From contig NZ_SMMU01000030.1 in assembly GCF_004339665.1 (NCBI RefSeq), forward strand, positions 1-39,937: DNA of 39,937 bases, written 5' to 3'. Positions 25,250 to 35,025 of this stretch are shown in pieces. Made by a program: the position numbers and the translations under genes. The notes under the pieces were generated by a model. That model was not told where the DNA came from and did no database searches. It worked only from the letters and a program-made list of their open reading frames with translations. Within the stretch, counting starts at the first letter, position 1, and the number at the start of each line of letters is the position of its first letter. This stretch comes from Azotobacter chroococcum (GTDB lineage Bacteria; Pseudomonadota; Gammaproteobacteria; Pseudomonadales; Pseudomonadaceae).

Positions 25250-26623
25250 ATGAAAGGCACTACCGGCAACCCGCAAACCCGGCAGTGGCAGGATCTCAGC
25301 CACGCCCACCACCTGCCGCCGTTCAGCGACTACAGGCAGCTCAAGGAGCACGGCCCGCGGATCATCACCCGCGCCTCCGGCGTCTACCTCTGGGACAGCG
25401 AAGGCAACCGCATCCTCGACGGCATGGCCGGGCTCTGGTGCGTCAACATCGGCTATGGCCGCGAGGAGCTGGTCGAGGCGGCCAGCCGGCAGATGCGCGA
25501 GCTGCCCTACTACAACCTGTTCTTCCAGACCGCCCACCCGCCGGCCGTCGAGCTGGCCCGGGCGATCGCCGAGCTGGCGCCGCCGGGCATGGACCATGTG
25601 TTCTTCACCGGCTCCGGCTCGGAGGCCAACGACACCGTGCTGCGTCTGGTGCGCCACTACTGGGCGACCCGGGGGCAGCCGCGGAAGAACGTCGTCATCG
25701 GCCGCTGGAACGGCTACCACGGCTCCACCGTCGCCGGGGTCAGCCTGGGCGGCATGAAGGCCATGCACGCCCAGGGCGACCTGCCGATCCCCGGCATCGA
25801 GCACATCGACCAGCCCTACTGGTACGGCGAGGGCGGCGACCTCGACCCGGACGAGTTCGGCCGCCGCGTCGCCGACCAGCTCGAACGCAAGATCCTCGAA
25901 CTCGGCGAGGAGCGCGTCGCCGCCTTCGTCGCCGAGCCGATCCAGGGCGCCGGCGGGGTGATCGTCCCGCCGGACAGCTACTGGCCGCGGATCCGCGAGA
26001 TCCTCGACAAGTACGACATCCTGTTCGCCGCCGACGAGGTGATCTGCGGCTTCGGCCGCACCGGCGAGTGGTTCGGCAGCCAGTACTACGGGGTGACGCC
26101 GGACCTGATGATGATCGCCAAGGGCCTGACCTCCGGCTACCTGCCGATGGGCGGGGTGGTGGTGCGCGAGCGGATCGTCGAGGTGCTCGAGGAGGGCGGC
26201 GAGTTCTACCACGGCTTCACCTATTCCGGGCATCCGGTGGCGGCGGCGGTGGCCCTGGAGAACCTGCGCCTGCTGCGCGAGGAAGGCATCGTCGAGCGGG
26301 TCAGGACGCGCACCGCGCCCTACCTGCAGAAGCGCTGGCGGGAGCTGGCCGAGCATCCGCTGGTCGGCGAGGTCCGCGGCGTCGGCATGCTCGCCGCGCT
26401 GGAGCTGGTCAGGGACAAGCGAACCCGCCAGCGCTTTCCCGGCCCCCTGGCGGCCGGCATGCGCTGCCGCGAACACTGCTTCGCCAACGGGCTGGTGATG
26501 CGCGCGGTCGGCGACACCATGATCGTCGCCCCGCCCCTGGTGATTTCCGAGGCGGAGATCGACGAACTGATCGCCAAGGCGCGGCTCTGCCTGGACCTGA
26601 CTGCGAGCGAGATGCCGGGCTGA
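25250..26623 (+). CDS. spuC: Putrescine/polyamine:pyruvate aminotransferase
   Basis: The 457-aa class III PLP aminotransferase converts putrescine (with pyruvate as acceptor) to 4-aminobutanal, and may act on other polyamines. The cofactor lysine is Lys291 in IAKGLTSGYLPMGG; Asp262 in AADEVICGFGRTG contacts the PLP ring nitrogen, and GSGSEAND (121-128) binds phosphate. N-terminal HAHHLPPFSDY is typical of the SpuC group. The start ATG has AGAGGAGGGG seven bases upstream. It is the last gene of spuABC before the inserted island. In P. aeruginosa spuD follows directly. Confidence 0.95.
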   Translation: MKGTTGNPQTRQWQDLSHAHHLPPFSDYRQLKEHGPRIITRASGVYLWDSEGNRILDGMAGLWCVNIGYGREELVEAASRQMRELPYYNLFFQTAHPPAVELARAIAELAPPGMDHVFFTGSGSEANDTVLRLVRHYWATRGQPRKNVVIGRWNGYHGSTVAGVSLGGMKAMHAQGDLPIPGIEHIDQPYWYGEGGDLDPDEFGRRVADQLERKILELGEERVAAFVAEPIQGAGGVIVPPDSYWPRIREILDKYDILFAADEVICGFGRTGEWFGSQYYGVTPDLMMIAKGLTSGYLPMGGVVVRERIVEVLEEGGEFYHGFTYSGHPVAAAVALENLRLLREEGIVERVRTRTAPYLQKRWRELAEHPLVGEVRGVGMLAALELVRDKRTRQRFPGPLAAGMRCREHCFANGLVMRAVGDTMIVAPPLVISEAEIDELIAKARLCLDLTASEMPG

Positions 26624-26624
26624 G

Positions 26625-26697
26625 GCAGGGCGGGTGAAATCCGCCGACTTCGGTGTGTGTCTTCGCCATGTCCGGCGGGTTGCACCCGCCTTACCTG
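26625..26697. repeat. REP-like element, copy 1
   Basis: GCAGGGCGGGTG near the left and CGGCGGGTTGCACCCGCC near the right can form paired hairpins. The stretch CGCCATGTCCGGCGGGTTGC is shared with copy 2 at 27052-27123. It begins two bases after the spuC stop. The two copies bracket a single small gene. Confidence 0.65.
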
Positions 26698-26760
26698 CTA
26701 TTGGGTAGCGAACAGTGGTTGGGCGGTGCATCGAGAAGGAAGATTATTGGAGTTGTGAAA

Positions 26761-27003
26761 ATGGATTACGACCAAACTCGCATTGAGGATGCCGTTCTGG
26801 CTCTCCTGGCCGCTTTCAGTTTTGACGAGGGCCGTGCATGGAAGGGCTTCGACTTCGACGTAATGGATAGCTTGCATTCACAAGGATTCATCAGTGATCC
26901 AAAGGGCAAGTCCAAGTCGGTATGGCTCACTCCAGAGGGCATCGAACGGGGCCGAAAGATCGCTGAGCGTCTGTTCGGTAGTTCCCCTGCAGATACTGTC
27001 TAA
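26761..27003 (+). CDS. DUF6429-family small protein
   Basis: The 80-aa protein reads MDYDQTRIEDAVLALL, RAWKGFDFDVMDSLH, GFISDPKGKSKSVWLT and EGIERGRKIAERLF, the pattern I know from the DUF6429 family, a small acidic/basic helical protein of unknown function with a likely winged-helix-like fold. Lower GC than the flanking spu genes. It starts at the ATG at 26761 and is enclosed by two REP-like elements, so it looks like a small movable unit rather than part of the polyamine operon. Confidence 0.7.
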   Translation: MDYDQTRIEDAVLALLAAFSFDEGRAWKGFDFDVMDSLHSQGFISDPKGKSKSVWLTPEGIERGRKIAERLFGSSPADTV

Positions 27004-27051
27004 TTTTCATGCAAGCCGGACCCACTTCGCGGCTCGGCTTGATTCGGCCTT

Positions 27052-27123
27052 GTAGGGCGGGAGAAACCCGCCAGCTTCGGCGTGGTTTAGCGCCATGTCC
27101 GGCGGGTTGCACCCGCCCTACCG
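27052..27123. repeat. REP-like element, copy 2
   Basis: GTAGGGCGGG (27053-27062) and CCCGCCCTAC (27112-27121) form perfect 10-base outer arms. The interior contains CGCCATGTCCGGCGGGTTGC, shared with copy 1. The arms can fold into the paired hairpin typical of REP/BIME elements in Pseudomonadaceae. Confidence 0.7.
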
Positions 27124-27187
27124 GCTGGAGAAGCGCCTGTAGGCGGCGGACAGGGCGGGAAGAGACGTGAAAGCATGCCCCGCCCTG

Positions 27188-27218
27188 CTTGCTCGAATAT
27201 GAGCAAGTTGCTTACACT
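27188..27218 (+). promoter_or_regulatory. Operator-like palindrome of the toxin-antitoxin operon
   Basis: CTTGCTC and GAGCAAG form a perfect 7-base dyad around GAATAT (27188-27207), 17 bases before the toxin start codon. A TTGCTC / TACACT pair (27189 and 27213, spacing 18) could be the promoter, so the palindrome would overlap its -35 element. It is the expected place for autorepression by the antitoxin. Confidence 0.6.
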
Positions 27219-27224
27219 TTTTCC

Positions 27225-27569
27225 ATGAAAGCCATCTTCATCGAAACCACGAGCTTCACCGCCACGGTTGGCGACTACCTGACCGACGACGAGTATCGGC
27301 AGCTCCAAGGGGAACTGCTGAAGAATCCCGAGGCCGGCGACGTCATGCCGCGCACGGGCGGCTTCCGCAAGCTGCGCTGGGCCGATGGACGCAGAGGGAA
27401 GGGAAAGCGTGGTGGCTTGCGCGTCATCTACTACTGGCTGCTCGGCGATGGCCAGTTCTGGATGTTCGCCATCTACGACAAGGACGAGCTGGAGAACCTG
27501 ACCGCCGAGCAGGAGAAGCTGCTCAAGCAGGCCATCACCGCAGAGCTGAAAAAGCGAGGTGCCAAGTGA
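27225..27569 (+). CDS. RelE/HigB-type toxin
   Basis: The 114-aa basic protein has the RelE/HigB-2 pattern: FRKLRWADGRRGKGKRGGLRVIYYW followed by FWMFAIYDKDELENLT and a C-terminal helix. Proteins of this kind cleave mRNA on the ribosome. Gene order is toxin first, antitoxin second, with a four-base GTGA overlap, as in higBA systems. It sits behind a palindrome and carries its own promoter signals, independent of the spu genes around it. Whether it is active cannot be told from sequence. Confidence 0.82.
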   Translation: MKAIFIETTSFTATVGDYLTDDEYRQLQGELLKNPEAGDVMPRTGGFRKLRWADGRRGKGKRGGLRVIYYWLLGDGQFWMFAIYDKDELENLTAEQEKLLKQAITAELKKRGAK

Positions 27570-27880
27570 AAAAGCGTGATTTGTTTGCCGAAATGATGCA
27601 GGGCATCGGCGAAATGGCGACGCACCGCGAGGGCAAGATCACCCTGCGCCAATACGAGGTCGAGGAAAGGCCGGCGCCGGAGGTGTCGGCGAGCGAGATC
27701 GTCGCCCTGCGCAAGAAAATGCACATGTCCCAGCAGGTGTTTGCCCGGCGCTTCCGCATCAGCACGGGCACCCTGCGCAAATGGGAGCAGGCCAAGGCCA
27801 AGCCGAACGCCCAGGCCGCCGTTCTCATCAGGCTGGTCGAGCAGTACCCCGACATGGCCGAAAGACTGGCCGCGATCTGA
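27566..27880 (+). CDS. HigA/NadS-type antitoxin with XRE HTH domain
   Basis: The 104-aa protein has a charged N-terminus (MKKRDLFAEMMQGIGEMATH), a middle YEVEERPAPEVSASEI segment and a C-terminal HTH at about 50-85 (LRKKMHMSQQVFARRFRISTGTLRKWEQ). This layout is that of HigA-2/NadS-like antitoxins, where the N-terminal half binds the toxin. The GTG start at 27566 overlaps the toxin stop, giving coupled translation. It probably represses the pair through the palindrome at 27188-27207. Confidence 0.85.
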   Translation: MKKRDLFAEMMQGIGEMATHREGKITLRQYEVEERPAPEVSASEIVALRKKMHMSQQVFARRFRISTGTLRKWEQAKAKPNAQAAVLIRLVEQYPDMAERLAAI

Positions 27881-27961
27881 CCCGTAGAGCCTCGCCAAGC
27901 GCGGTCATGTTGGAGGCTGCAGCCTGCAAGGGCGTCGCTGGGGGCGGCAAGGGAGTGTTAC

Positions 27962-28007
27962 ACACCAAATGGTGTATTTGTTCACACCCTTTGTTGTGGA
28001 ATAGTAG
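27962..28007 (+). promoter_or_regulatory. Palindrome and possible promoter before the FRG gene
   Basis: ACACCAAATGGTGT (27962-27975) is a 14-base dyad with a 2-base centre. TTGTTC (27978) and TAGTAG (28002) with 18-base spacing could be a promoter just after it. The area is AT-rich compared with the spu genes. The distance to the FRG start codon is 38 bases. Confidence 0.4.
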
Positions 28008-28045
28008 TTGGCTGAAACCACACTCCCACGCCTGAGGATAATTCC

Positions 28046-28771
28046 ATGTGCGAAAGCGACCTCAAAGATACAACGGTGAATTCATTTGAGGAACTAGCGG
28101 GCCTTGTCCAGAAATTTCGCAAGCATGGGAACTGGATATTTCGTGGGGTTAGCCAAAGTACCCATCAGTTAATTCCTAAGATCGGGAGGCAAGATTCACG
28201 AAAGGGTAAAGGTGCTGGGCAAAACCTCCCTTACGATAGAGTCGCCGAAAGGACGATGATTCGTCACTTTATTAGGTCTGCGGCTCCTTACGTAAAACAT
28301 GCTCCTGCAACCAAACTTGAGTGGCTCGCTCTTGCCCAGCACCATGGCATGTCAACGAGGTTGCTGGATTGGAGCATGAGCCTTCTAGTTGCTGCATACT
28401 TCGCCGTTAGGGATGCCAGGGATTCCACTTCTTCCCCAATGATTTACTGCGTCCGTGATGTTCCGCTCGTGCCCGAAGAAAACCACGATCGCCTCGATGC
28501 ACTTGACGAAGTCATGCTCTACTATCCGCCCCATATCAGCCCGCGCATACCGGCTCAGAGCGGGCTGTTTACCGTGCATAGGAATCCTGACCAACCCTTC
28601 GTTCCGGCAGAACTTGTTCGAATCACAATAGGTAAAAGTCCTCTCACACTGAAATTCAACTTGAATTCTTGTGGTATTCACCATGCTTCCCTATTTCCCG
28701 ATATTGATGGTTTAGCCGCGCATCAGTCGTGGCTTTATAAATGGGGGGAGCACTTGCCGTATGACGAATAG
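28046..28771 (+). CDS. FRG-domain protein
   Basis: The 241-aa protein carries the FRG domain signature: WIFRGVSQSTHQLIPKIGR (30-48), with FRG at 32-34, and AQHHGMSTRLLDWSMSLLVAAYFAV (97-121). FRG-domain proteins of unknown chemistry occur widely in prophages and defence islands. The C-terminal half has no domain I recognise. Codon usage and GC are clearly lower than in the spu genes. Its 3' end overlaps the start of the next gene by 11 bases, so the two proteins are made together and likely act together. No HTH regulator is attached. Confidence 0.85.
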   Translation: MCESDLKDTTVNSFEELAGLVQKFRKHGNWIFRGVSQSTHQLIPKIGRQDSRKGKGAGQNLPYDRVAERTMIRHFIRSAAPYVKHAPATKLEWLALAQHHGMSTRLLDWSMSLLVAAYFAVRDARDSTSSPMIYCVRDVPLVPEENHDRLDALDEVMLYYPPHISPRIPAQSGLFTVHRNPDQPFVPAELVRITIGKSPLTLKFNLNSCGIHHASLFPDIDGLAAHQSWLYKWGEHLPYDE

Positions 28772-29552
28772 TATTCAGCCGCCGTCAGCTAGCACCTCGG
28801 TCAACCGGACGCCCAAAAGCGAGGTGATCTTCGAATGGGCCGCCTTGCGCGGGTCCACGTTAGGTAGCAAGAATATGTCGCGCTCCGAGGAACTAATAGA
28901 TCTCTACGCCAACGTGACCACATGCGGTAGGCAATGCAATGGAGTGCAGAACGATCCAATCAACGGCATCATTGGGCGAAGTTTCTACTGTCTAGACGAG
29001 AGTGCCGGCATCGACATACTCCTGGTCAGCAAGAATCCAGGAATATCCGATCCGCGAGAAAGCGCTTTATACGCGCCGCTGGGCGGTCGGGATCGTGTCA
29101 GGGCTCACGAAGATTTCGTGCGCACCCGGTTTCTCGGGACCAATCAAATCATCACGTCCCGCTATCATGCCAATATTATCAGTTGGGTTTCGGTCATCCT
29201 TGACGTGCCTGCTGAGCACGATGCTGTATTCGCGCGCGTGGCAATGACTGCACTAGTTAAGTGCCACTCCGCAAAACTCAAGACTGATTCTTTGCCGGAC
29301 ACAACCAAAGATACTTGCGTAGGTACATTTTTGTATCGTGAGATAGAGCTGTTGAAGCCAAAGTTTCTGCTAGCCCTCGGTGGTGAGGCATTTGATTATC
29401 TTATAAGACCTAACGTCAGAGCCAGACACCACCTGCCTGTTGGAAAGCTATATCATCCGAGTTGGTCGAACATGCGTGGAGGTGTAGCGCGCTATATAGC
29501 AGAGGAGCTTCCGAAGCTGAGGGAGCAATTCCAGCGTGCGCTTGCTACCTAA
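28761..29552 (+). CDS. Uracil-DNA-glycosylase-like protein with four cysteines
   Basis: The 263-aa protein resembles family 4/5 uracil-DNA glycosylases. LLVSKNPG (87-94) is at the place of the GxxPG water-activating motif, FLYREIELLKPKFLLALGGEA (190-210) matches the common core helix and strand, and YHPSW (231-235) matches the HPS motif. Cysteines at 55, 59, 168 and 186 fit the 4Fe-4S cluster of family 4 enzymes; the CVGTFLYREIELL after the last Cys is in register with them. The catalytic-site residues are only partly recognisable, so activity could be altered. It overlaps the FRG gene by 11 bases and is followed directly by an attC-like sequence. Confidence 0.7.
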   Translation: MTNSIQPPSASTSVNRTPKSEVIFEWAALRGSTLGSKNMSRSEELIDLYANVTTCGRQCNGVQNDPINGIIGRSFYCLDESAGIDILLVSKNPGISDPRESALYAPLGGRDRVRAHEDFVRTRFLGTNQIITSRYHANIISWVSVILDVPAEHDAVFARVAMTALVKCHSAKLKTDSLPDTTKDTCVGTFLYREIELLKPKFLLALGGEAFDYLIRPNVRARHHLPVGKLYHPSWSNMRGGVARYIAEELPKLREQFQRALAT

Positions 29553-29620
29553 CAGCACTCAATACCGTTCGCTTCGTTCACTGGACTCGCAAAAGCTACG
29601 CTTTTGCTCGCCTGTTAGCT
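29547..29620. repeat. Integron attC-like site
   Basis: ACCTAAC (29547-29553) fits the attC RYYYAAC box, and GTTAGCT (29614-29620) fits GTTRRRY with one mismatch. They are 74 bp apart end to end. Between them lie CGTTCGCTTCGTTCACTGG, familiar from attC sites of chromosomal integrons, and a strong hairpin GCAAAAGC-TAC-GCTTTTGC (29589-29607). The 5' box overlaps the stop codon of the gene before it, the usual position in a gene cassette. No integrase gene is in the window. Confidence 0.5.
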
Positions 29621-31139
<1,519 letters not shown>

Positions 31140-31404
31140 GGGCCCTGACGGGACCGACCGGCGGTCGCCGCGCGGTCCCGGCGCTCACAGCGGACGTGTC
31201 GCGCCAGCGGCCGGCCGCGTCTCCTGCAGCGGGCCGCCGCGCCCGGCAGGATGGCGCGGGCGGCCCATACCACGGGAAGCGCCCCGCCGGGCCGGCGGGC
31301 GTCCCACGACAACCCGATTGCCGCCTCCCGAGGCTGCCTGGACGGTTGGCCGAAGGCCGACGGGGCGAGCGGAGGCCCCCTGTTCATATAGTGGAGTTGT
31401 GACC
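31140..31404. other. spuD-spuF spacer with a hairpin
   Basis: GGGACCG (31149-31155) and CGGTCCC (near 31171-31177) form a GC-rich stem just after the spuD stop, a possible attenuator or processing signal that would let the binding protein be made in excess of the membrane components. The remaining 200 bp contain no gene. The size of the gap suggests that a spuE-sized gene is absent rather than degraded here. Confidence 0.4.
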
Positions 31405-32556
31405 ATGGCGACTGTCGCCGGTGCTAACACGATTGCTCTCGCCGACGACCAGCCGGCGAAGGAGGTGCTGGTCAGGATCGACCGGGTGACCAAGAAGTTC
31501 GACGACATGGTGGCGGTGGACGACATCTCCCTGTCCATCCACAAGGGCGAGATCTTCGCCCTGCTCGGCGGCTCCGGCTGCGGCAAGTCGACCCTCTTGC
31601 GCATGCTCGCCGGCTTCGAGCGGCCCACCGAAGGGCGCATCTACCTGGAGGGCCAGGACATCACCGAGCTGCCGCCCTACGAGCGGCCGATCAACATGAT
31701 GTTCCAGTCCTACGCGCTGTTCCCGCACATGACCGTGGAGCAGAACATCGCCTTCGGCCTCAAGCAGGACCGCCTGCCCAAGGCCGAGATCGACGCGCGC
31801 GTGGCGGAAATGCTCCGGCTGGTGCAGATGACCCAGTACGCCCGGCGCAAGCCGCACCAGCTGTCCGGCGGCCAGCGCCAGCGCGTGGCCCTGGCCCGCT
31901 CGCTGGCGAAACGGCCCAAGCTGCTGCTGCTCGACGAGCCGATGGGCGCGCTGGACAAGAAGCTGCGCTCGCAGATGCAGTTGGAGCTGGTGCAGATCAT
32001 CGAGCGGGTCGGCGTGACCTGCGTGATGGTCACCCACGACCAGGAGGAGGCGATGACCATGGCCGCGCGCATCGCCATCATGCACCAGGGCTGGATCGCC
32101 CAGGTCGGCAGCCCGATGGACATCTACGAGAGCCCGGCCAGCCGGCTGGTCTGCGAGTTCATCGGCAGCGTCAACCTGTTCGACGGCGAACTGGTGGACG
32201 ACAGCCCCGACCACGCGGTCATCGCCTGCCCGCAGCTGGAGCGGCCGATCTACATCGGCCACGGCATCTCCACCCGCGCCGAGGAGAAGCGCGTGACCTA
32301 CGCCCTGCGCCCGGAAAAGGTCCAGCTCAGCGCGGAAAAGCCCGAGCTGCAGCACGAAGGGCACAACTGGTCGAGCGGCCGGGTGAAGGACATCGCCTAC
32401 CTGGGCGGGCATTCCATGTACTACGTCGAACTGCCCTCGGGGCAGGTGGTGCAGGCCTTCATGGCCAACGCCGAGCGCCACGGCAAGCGCCCGACCTGGA
32501 GCGATCAGGTGTACGTCAGCTGGTTCGACGACGGCGGGGTGGTGTTGCACGCATGA
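31405..32556 (+). CDS. spuF: Polyamine ABC transporter ATPase
   Basis: The 383-aa PotG-type ATPase has Walker A GGSGCGKST (55-63), the signature LSGGQ (153-157) and Walker B LLLLDEP (173-179). The switch His is in VTHDQEEA and the C-terminal half is a TOBE domain (about 300-380). It powers import of polyamines with SpuG and SpuH. The ATG at 31405 fits the family length; the longer frame from 31318 runs through the spacer. Its stop overlaps the start of spuG by four bases (ATGA). Confidence 0.96.
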   Translation: MATVAGANTIALADDQPAKEVLVRIDRVTKKFDDMVAVDDISLSIHKGEIFALLGGSGCGKSTLLRMLAGFERPTEGRIYLEGQDITELPPYERPINMMFQSYALFPHMTVEQNIAFGLKQDRLPKAEIDARVAEMLRLVQMTQYARRKPHQLSGGQRQRVALARSLAKRPKLLLLDEPMGALDKKLRSQMQLELVQIIERVGVTCVMVTHDQEEAMTMAARIAIMHQGWIAQVGSPMDIYESPASRLVCEFIGSVNLFDGELVDDSPDHAVIACPQLERPIYIGHGISTRAEEKRVTYALRPEKVQLSAEKPELQHEGHNWSSGRVKDIAYLGGHSMYYVELPSGQVVQAFMANAERHGKRPTWSDQVYVSWFDDGGVVLHA

Positions 32557-33452
32557 AAAGACTCCGCCAACTGTTCCCCGGCCGCCAACTGGTCGTCGGC
32601 ATTCCCTTCGTCTGGCTGCTGCTGTTCTTCCTGTTGCCCTTCGCCATCGTGCTGAAGATCAGCTTCTCCGAGGCTGCGGTGGCGATTCCGCCGTACACGG
32701 AGATCTTCACCTACGTCGACCAGCAGCTGAAGATCCTCGCCAACCTGAACAACTATGTGTTCCTCGGCCAGGACGCGCTGTACCTGTCCGCCTACCTGGG
32801 CTCGCTGAAGATCGCCACCGTCGGCACCCTGCTCTGCCTGCTGATCGGCTACCCGATGGCCTACGCCATCGCCCGCGCCAGCAAGGAGATGCAGACCGTC
32901 TGCCTGCTGCTGATCATGATGCCGACCTGGACCGCGATCCTGATCCGCGTCTACGCCTGGATGGGCATCCTCGGCAACAACGGCCTGCTCAACGGCCTGC
33001 TGCAGGGGCTCGGGCTGATCGACGAGCCGCTGCGCATCCTCAACACCGACCTGGCCGTGTACATCGGCGTGGTCTATGCCTACCTGCCGTTCATGGTCCT
33101 GCCGCTCTACGCCAACCTGGTCAAGCACGATCCGAGCCTCCTGGAGGCCGCCGCCGACCTGGGCGCGCACCCGCTGGCCAGCTTCTGGAGGATCACCGTG
33201 CCGCTGTCCAGGAACGGCATCGTCGCCGGCTGCATGCTGGTGTTCATCCCGGTGGTCGGCGAGTTCGTCATCCCCGAACTGCTCGGCGGTCCCGAGACGC
33301 TGATGATCGGCAAGGTGCTCTGGCAGGAATTCTTCAACAACCGCGACTGGCCGGTGGCCGCGGCCCTGGCGGTGGTGATGCTGGCGATCCTGCTGGTGCC
33401 GATCATCCTGCTCAACCGCAACCAGGCCCGGGAACTGGAGGGACGGCTATGA
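32553..33452 (+). CDS. spuG: Polyamine ABC transporter permease 1
   Basis: The 299-aa inner-membrane protein is a PotH-type permease with six predicted helices. LVVGIPFVWLLLFFLLPFAIVLKISFS forms the first membrane segment, and the EAA loop EAAADLGAHPLASFWRITVPLS contacts the ATPase. It forms the channel with SpuH. Start ATG (MKRLRQLFPGRQ) overlaps the end of spuF, and its stop overlaps spuH by four bases, giving tight coupling of the three genes. Confidence 0.95.
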   Translation: MKRLRQLFPGRQLVVGIPFVWLLLFFLLPFAIVLKISFSEAAVAIPPYTEIFTYVDQQLKILANLNNYVFLGQDALYLSAYLGSLKIATVGTLLCLLIGYPMAYAIARASKEMQTVCLLLIMMPTWTAILIRVYAWMGILGNNGLLNGLLQGLGLIDEPLRILNTDLAVYIGVVYAYLPFMVLPLYANLVKHDPSLLEAAADLGAHPLASFWRITVPLSRNGIVAGCMLVFIPVVGEFVIPELLGGPETLMIGKVLWQEFFNNRDWPVAAALAVVMLAILLVPIILLNRNQARELEGRL

Positions 33453-34303
33453 GGCGCCCGAGTTTTTCCGGCTTCATGCTGTGGGCTGGTCTGCTGTTCA
33501 TCTACCTGCCGATGGTCATCCTGGTCGTCTACTCGTTCAATGACTCGCGGCTGGTGACCGTCTGGGGCGGCTGGTCGGTACGCTGGTACGCCGGGCTGCT
33601 CGACAACCGCCAGCTCCTGGGCGCGCTCGGGCGCTCCCTGCAGATCGCCCTGTGCACTGCGGTCGCCGCGGTGGCCCTCGGCACCCTGGCGGCCTTCGTG
33701 CTGACCCGCATCCCGCGCTTTCGCGGCCGCAGCCTGTTCGGCGGGCTGGTCACCGCGCCGCTGGTGATGCCCGAGGTGATCACCGGCCTGTCGCTGCTGC
33801 TGCTGTTCGTGGCCATGGCCCAGGTGGTCGGCTGGCCGGCCGAGCGCGGCCTGACCACCATCTGGATCGCCCACACCACCTTCTGCACTTCCTACGTGGC
33901 GGTGATCGTCTCGGCGCGCCTGCGCGAGCTGGACCTGTCGATCGAGGAGGCGGCGATGGACCTGGGCGCGCGGCCCTGGAAGGTGTTCCTGCTGATCACC
34001 ATGCCGATGATCGCCCCCTCGCTGGGCGCCGGCGGCATGCTGTCGTTCGCTCTGTCGCTGGACGACCTGGTGCTGGCCAGCTTCGTCTCCGGCCCCGGCG
34101 CGACCACCCTGCCGATGGAGATCTTCTCCGCCGTGCGCCTGGGCGTGAAGCCGGACATCAACGCCGTGGCCAGCCTGATCCTGCTGGCGGTGTCGCTGTT
34201 CACCTTCCTCGCCTGGTTCTTCATGCGCCGCAGCGAGGCCCGCCGGCGGCGGGCCCTGCAGCAGATCCACGAGGACGAGCAGCGCCAGCCGGCCGGTCGG
34301 TAG
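33449..34303 (+). CDS. spuH: Polyamine ABC transporter permease 2
   Basis: The 284-aa PotI-type permease has six predicted helices and the EAA loop [44 protein letters not shown] is a family hallmark. It pairs with SpuG. The last gene of the transporter set, it ends inside an inverted-repeat element (34301-34383) that can act as terminator. N-terminal MRRPSFSGF is basic, as expected for the cytoplasmic end of the first helix. Confidence 0.95.
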   Translation: MRRPSFSGFMLWAGLLFIYLPMVILVVYSFNDSRLVTVWGGWSVRWYAGLLDNRQLLGALGRSLQIALCTAVAAVALGTLAAFVLTRIPRFRGRSLFGGLVTAPLVMPEVITGLSLLLLFVAMAQVVGWPAERGLTTIWIAHTTFCTSYVAVIVSARLRELDLSIEEAAMDLGARPWKVFLLITMPMIAPSLGAGGMLSFALSLDDLVLASFVSGPGATTLPMEIFSAVRLGVKPDINAVASLILLAVSLFTFLAWFFMRRSEARRRRALQQIHEDEQRQPAGR

Positions 34304-34383
34304 TCGTGTAGCCCGTAGGGTGGACAACGCCGCAGGCTTGTCCACCACGGTGGATGGCTTCGGCCATCCACCCTACTCGACTA
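34301..34383. repeat. REP-like inverted element after spuH
   Basis: Outer arms TAGTCG (34301-34306) and CGACTA (34378-34383), and inner arms GTAGGGTGGA (34315-34324) and TCCACCCTAC (34367-34376), form a long imperfect hairpin. A central pair GGTGGATGGC/GCCATCCACC is also self-complementary. The element includes the spuH stop codon and lies between convergent spuH and the glutathione S-transferase gene, so it probably ends both transcripts. It differs in sequence from the REP pair at 26625-27123. Confidence 0.7.
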
Positions 34384-34395
34384 CCGAGGATGGGT

Positions 34396-35025
34396 TCAGC
34401 GCAGCGCCGAGGCGTAGCCCTCTTCCTGCAGCACCTGGCGCACCGCCGGGCGCTGGAGCATCCGCCGGTAGTGGGCCTGGCAGTTGTCAGGCAGGGCGAT
34501 GCCGGTGCGGTCGGCCCAGAACTCCACGTAGAACAGCGCGCAGTCGGCGATGCCGAAGCTGCCGGCGAGGTAGTCGCGTCCTTCCAGCAGCCGGTCGGCG
34601 ACCGCGAAGCCGCGCTCGAGGATCTCCAAGCCCTGGGCCTTGACCGCCTCGTGCTGGGCCGGATCGGCGGCGAACTTCTCGGTGGTGAAGATCCGCGCGA
34701 AGCCCTGGCCATGCAGGGTGCCGACCGCGAAGTTCATCGCCTCCAGCACCCGCGCCTCGCCGTCGGCGTCCTCCGGCAGCAGTCGGCGCTTCGGATGGCT
34801 GCGCGCCAGCCACCAGGCGATCGACTGGAAGTCGGTGAGCGCCGTGCCGTCGTCGCGCACCAGGGTCGGGATGGTCGCCTTGGGGTTGATGGCCAGGTAC
34901 TCGGGCTTGAACTGGTCGCCGGCCAGCAGGTTGACCAGATACACCTCGAACACCAGCCCCAGTTCCTCCAGCAGGATGTGGATGCCGGTGCTGCAGGAGC
35001 CGGGAGTCATGTAGAACTTCATCAT
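34396..35025 (-). CDS. Glutathione S-transferase
   Basis: The 209-aa soluble protein has the thioredoxin-like N-terminal domain (MMKFYMTPGSCSTGIHILLEELGL, then KATIPTLVRDDGTALTDFQSIAWWLA, where the cis-Pro and the Asp/Gln-Ser glutathione contacts lie) and the all-helical C-terminal domain (about 90-205). GSCSTGIH suggests a Ser or Cys active site, as in beta-class bacterial enzymes. Substrate is unknown. It overlaps the 123-aa gene by four bases and is the last gene of a five-gene minus-strand operon. A GST gene in nif clusters of some diazotrophs makes a nitrogenase link possible. Confidence 0.87.
   Translation of the reverse strand: MMKFYMTPGSCSTGIHILLEELGLVFEVYLVNLLAGDQFKPEYLAINPKATIPTLVRDDGTALTDFQSIAWWLARSHPKRRLLPEDADGEARVLEAMNFAVGTLHGQGFARIFTTEKFAADPAQHEAVKAQGLEILERGFAVADRLLEGRDYLAGSFGIADCALFYVEFWADRTGIALPDNCQAHYRRMLQRPAVRQVLQEEGYASALR

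Noticed and set aside
27881-28045. Second attC site that would close an integron cassette upstream of the FRG gene
   Set aside because: I looked for RYYYAAC and GTTRRRY boxes with a hairpin between them and found none convincing, so I report only the downstream site.
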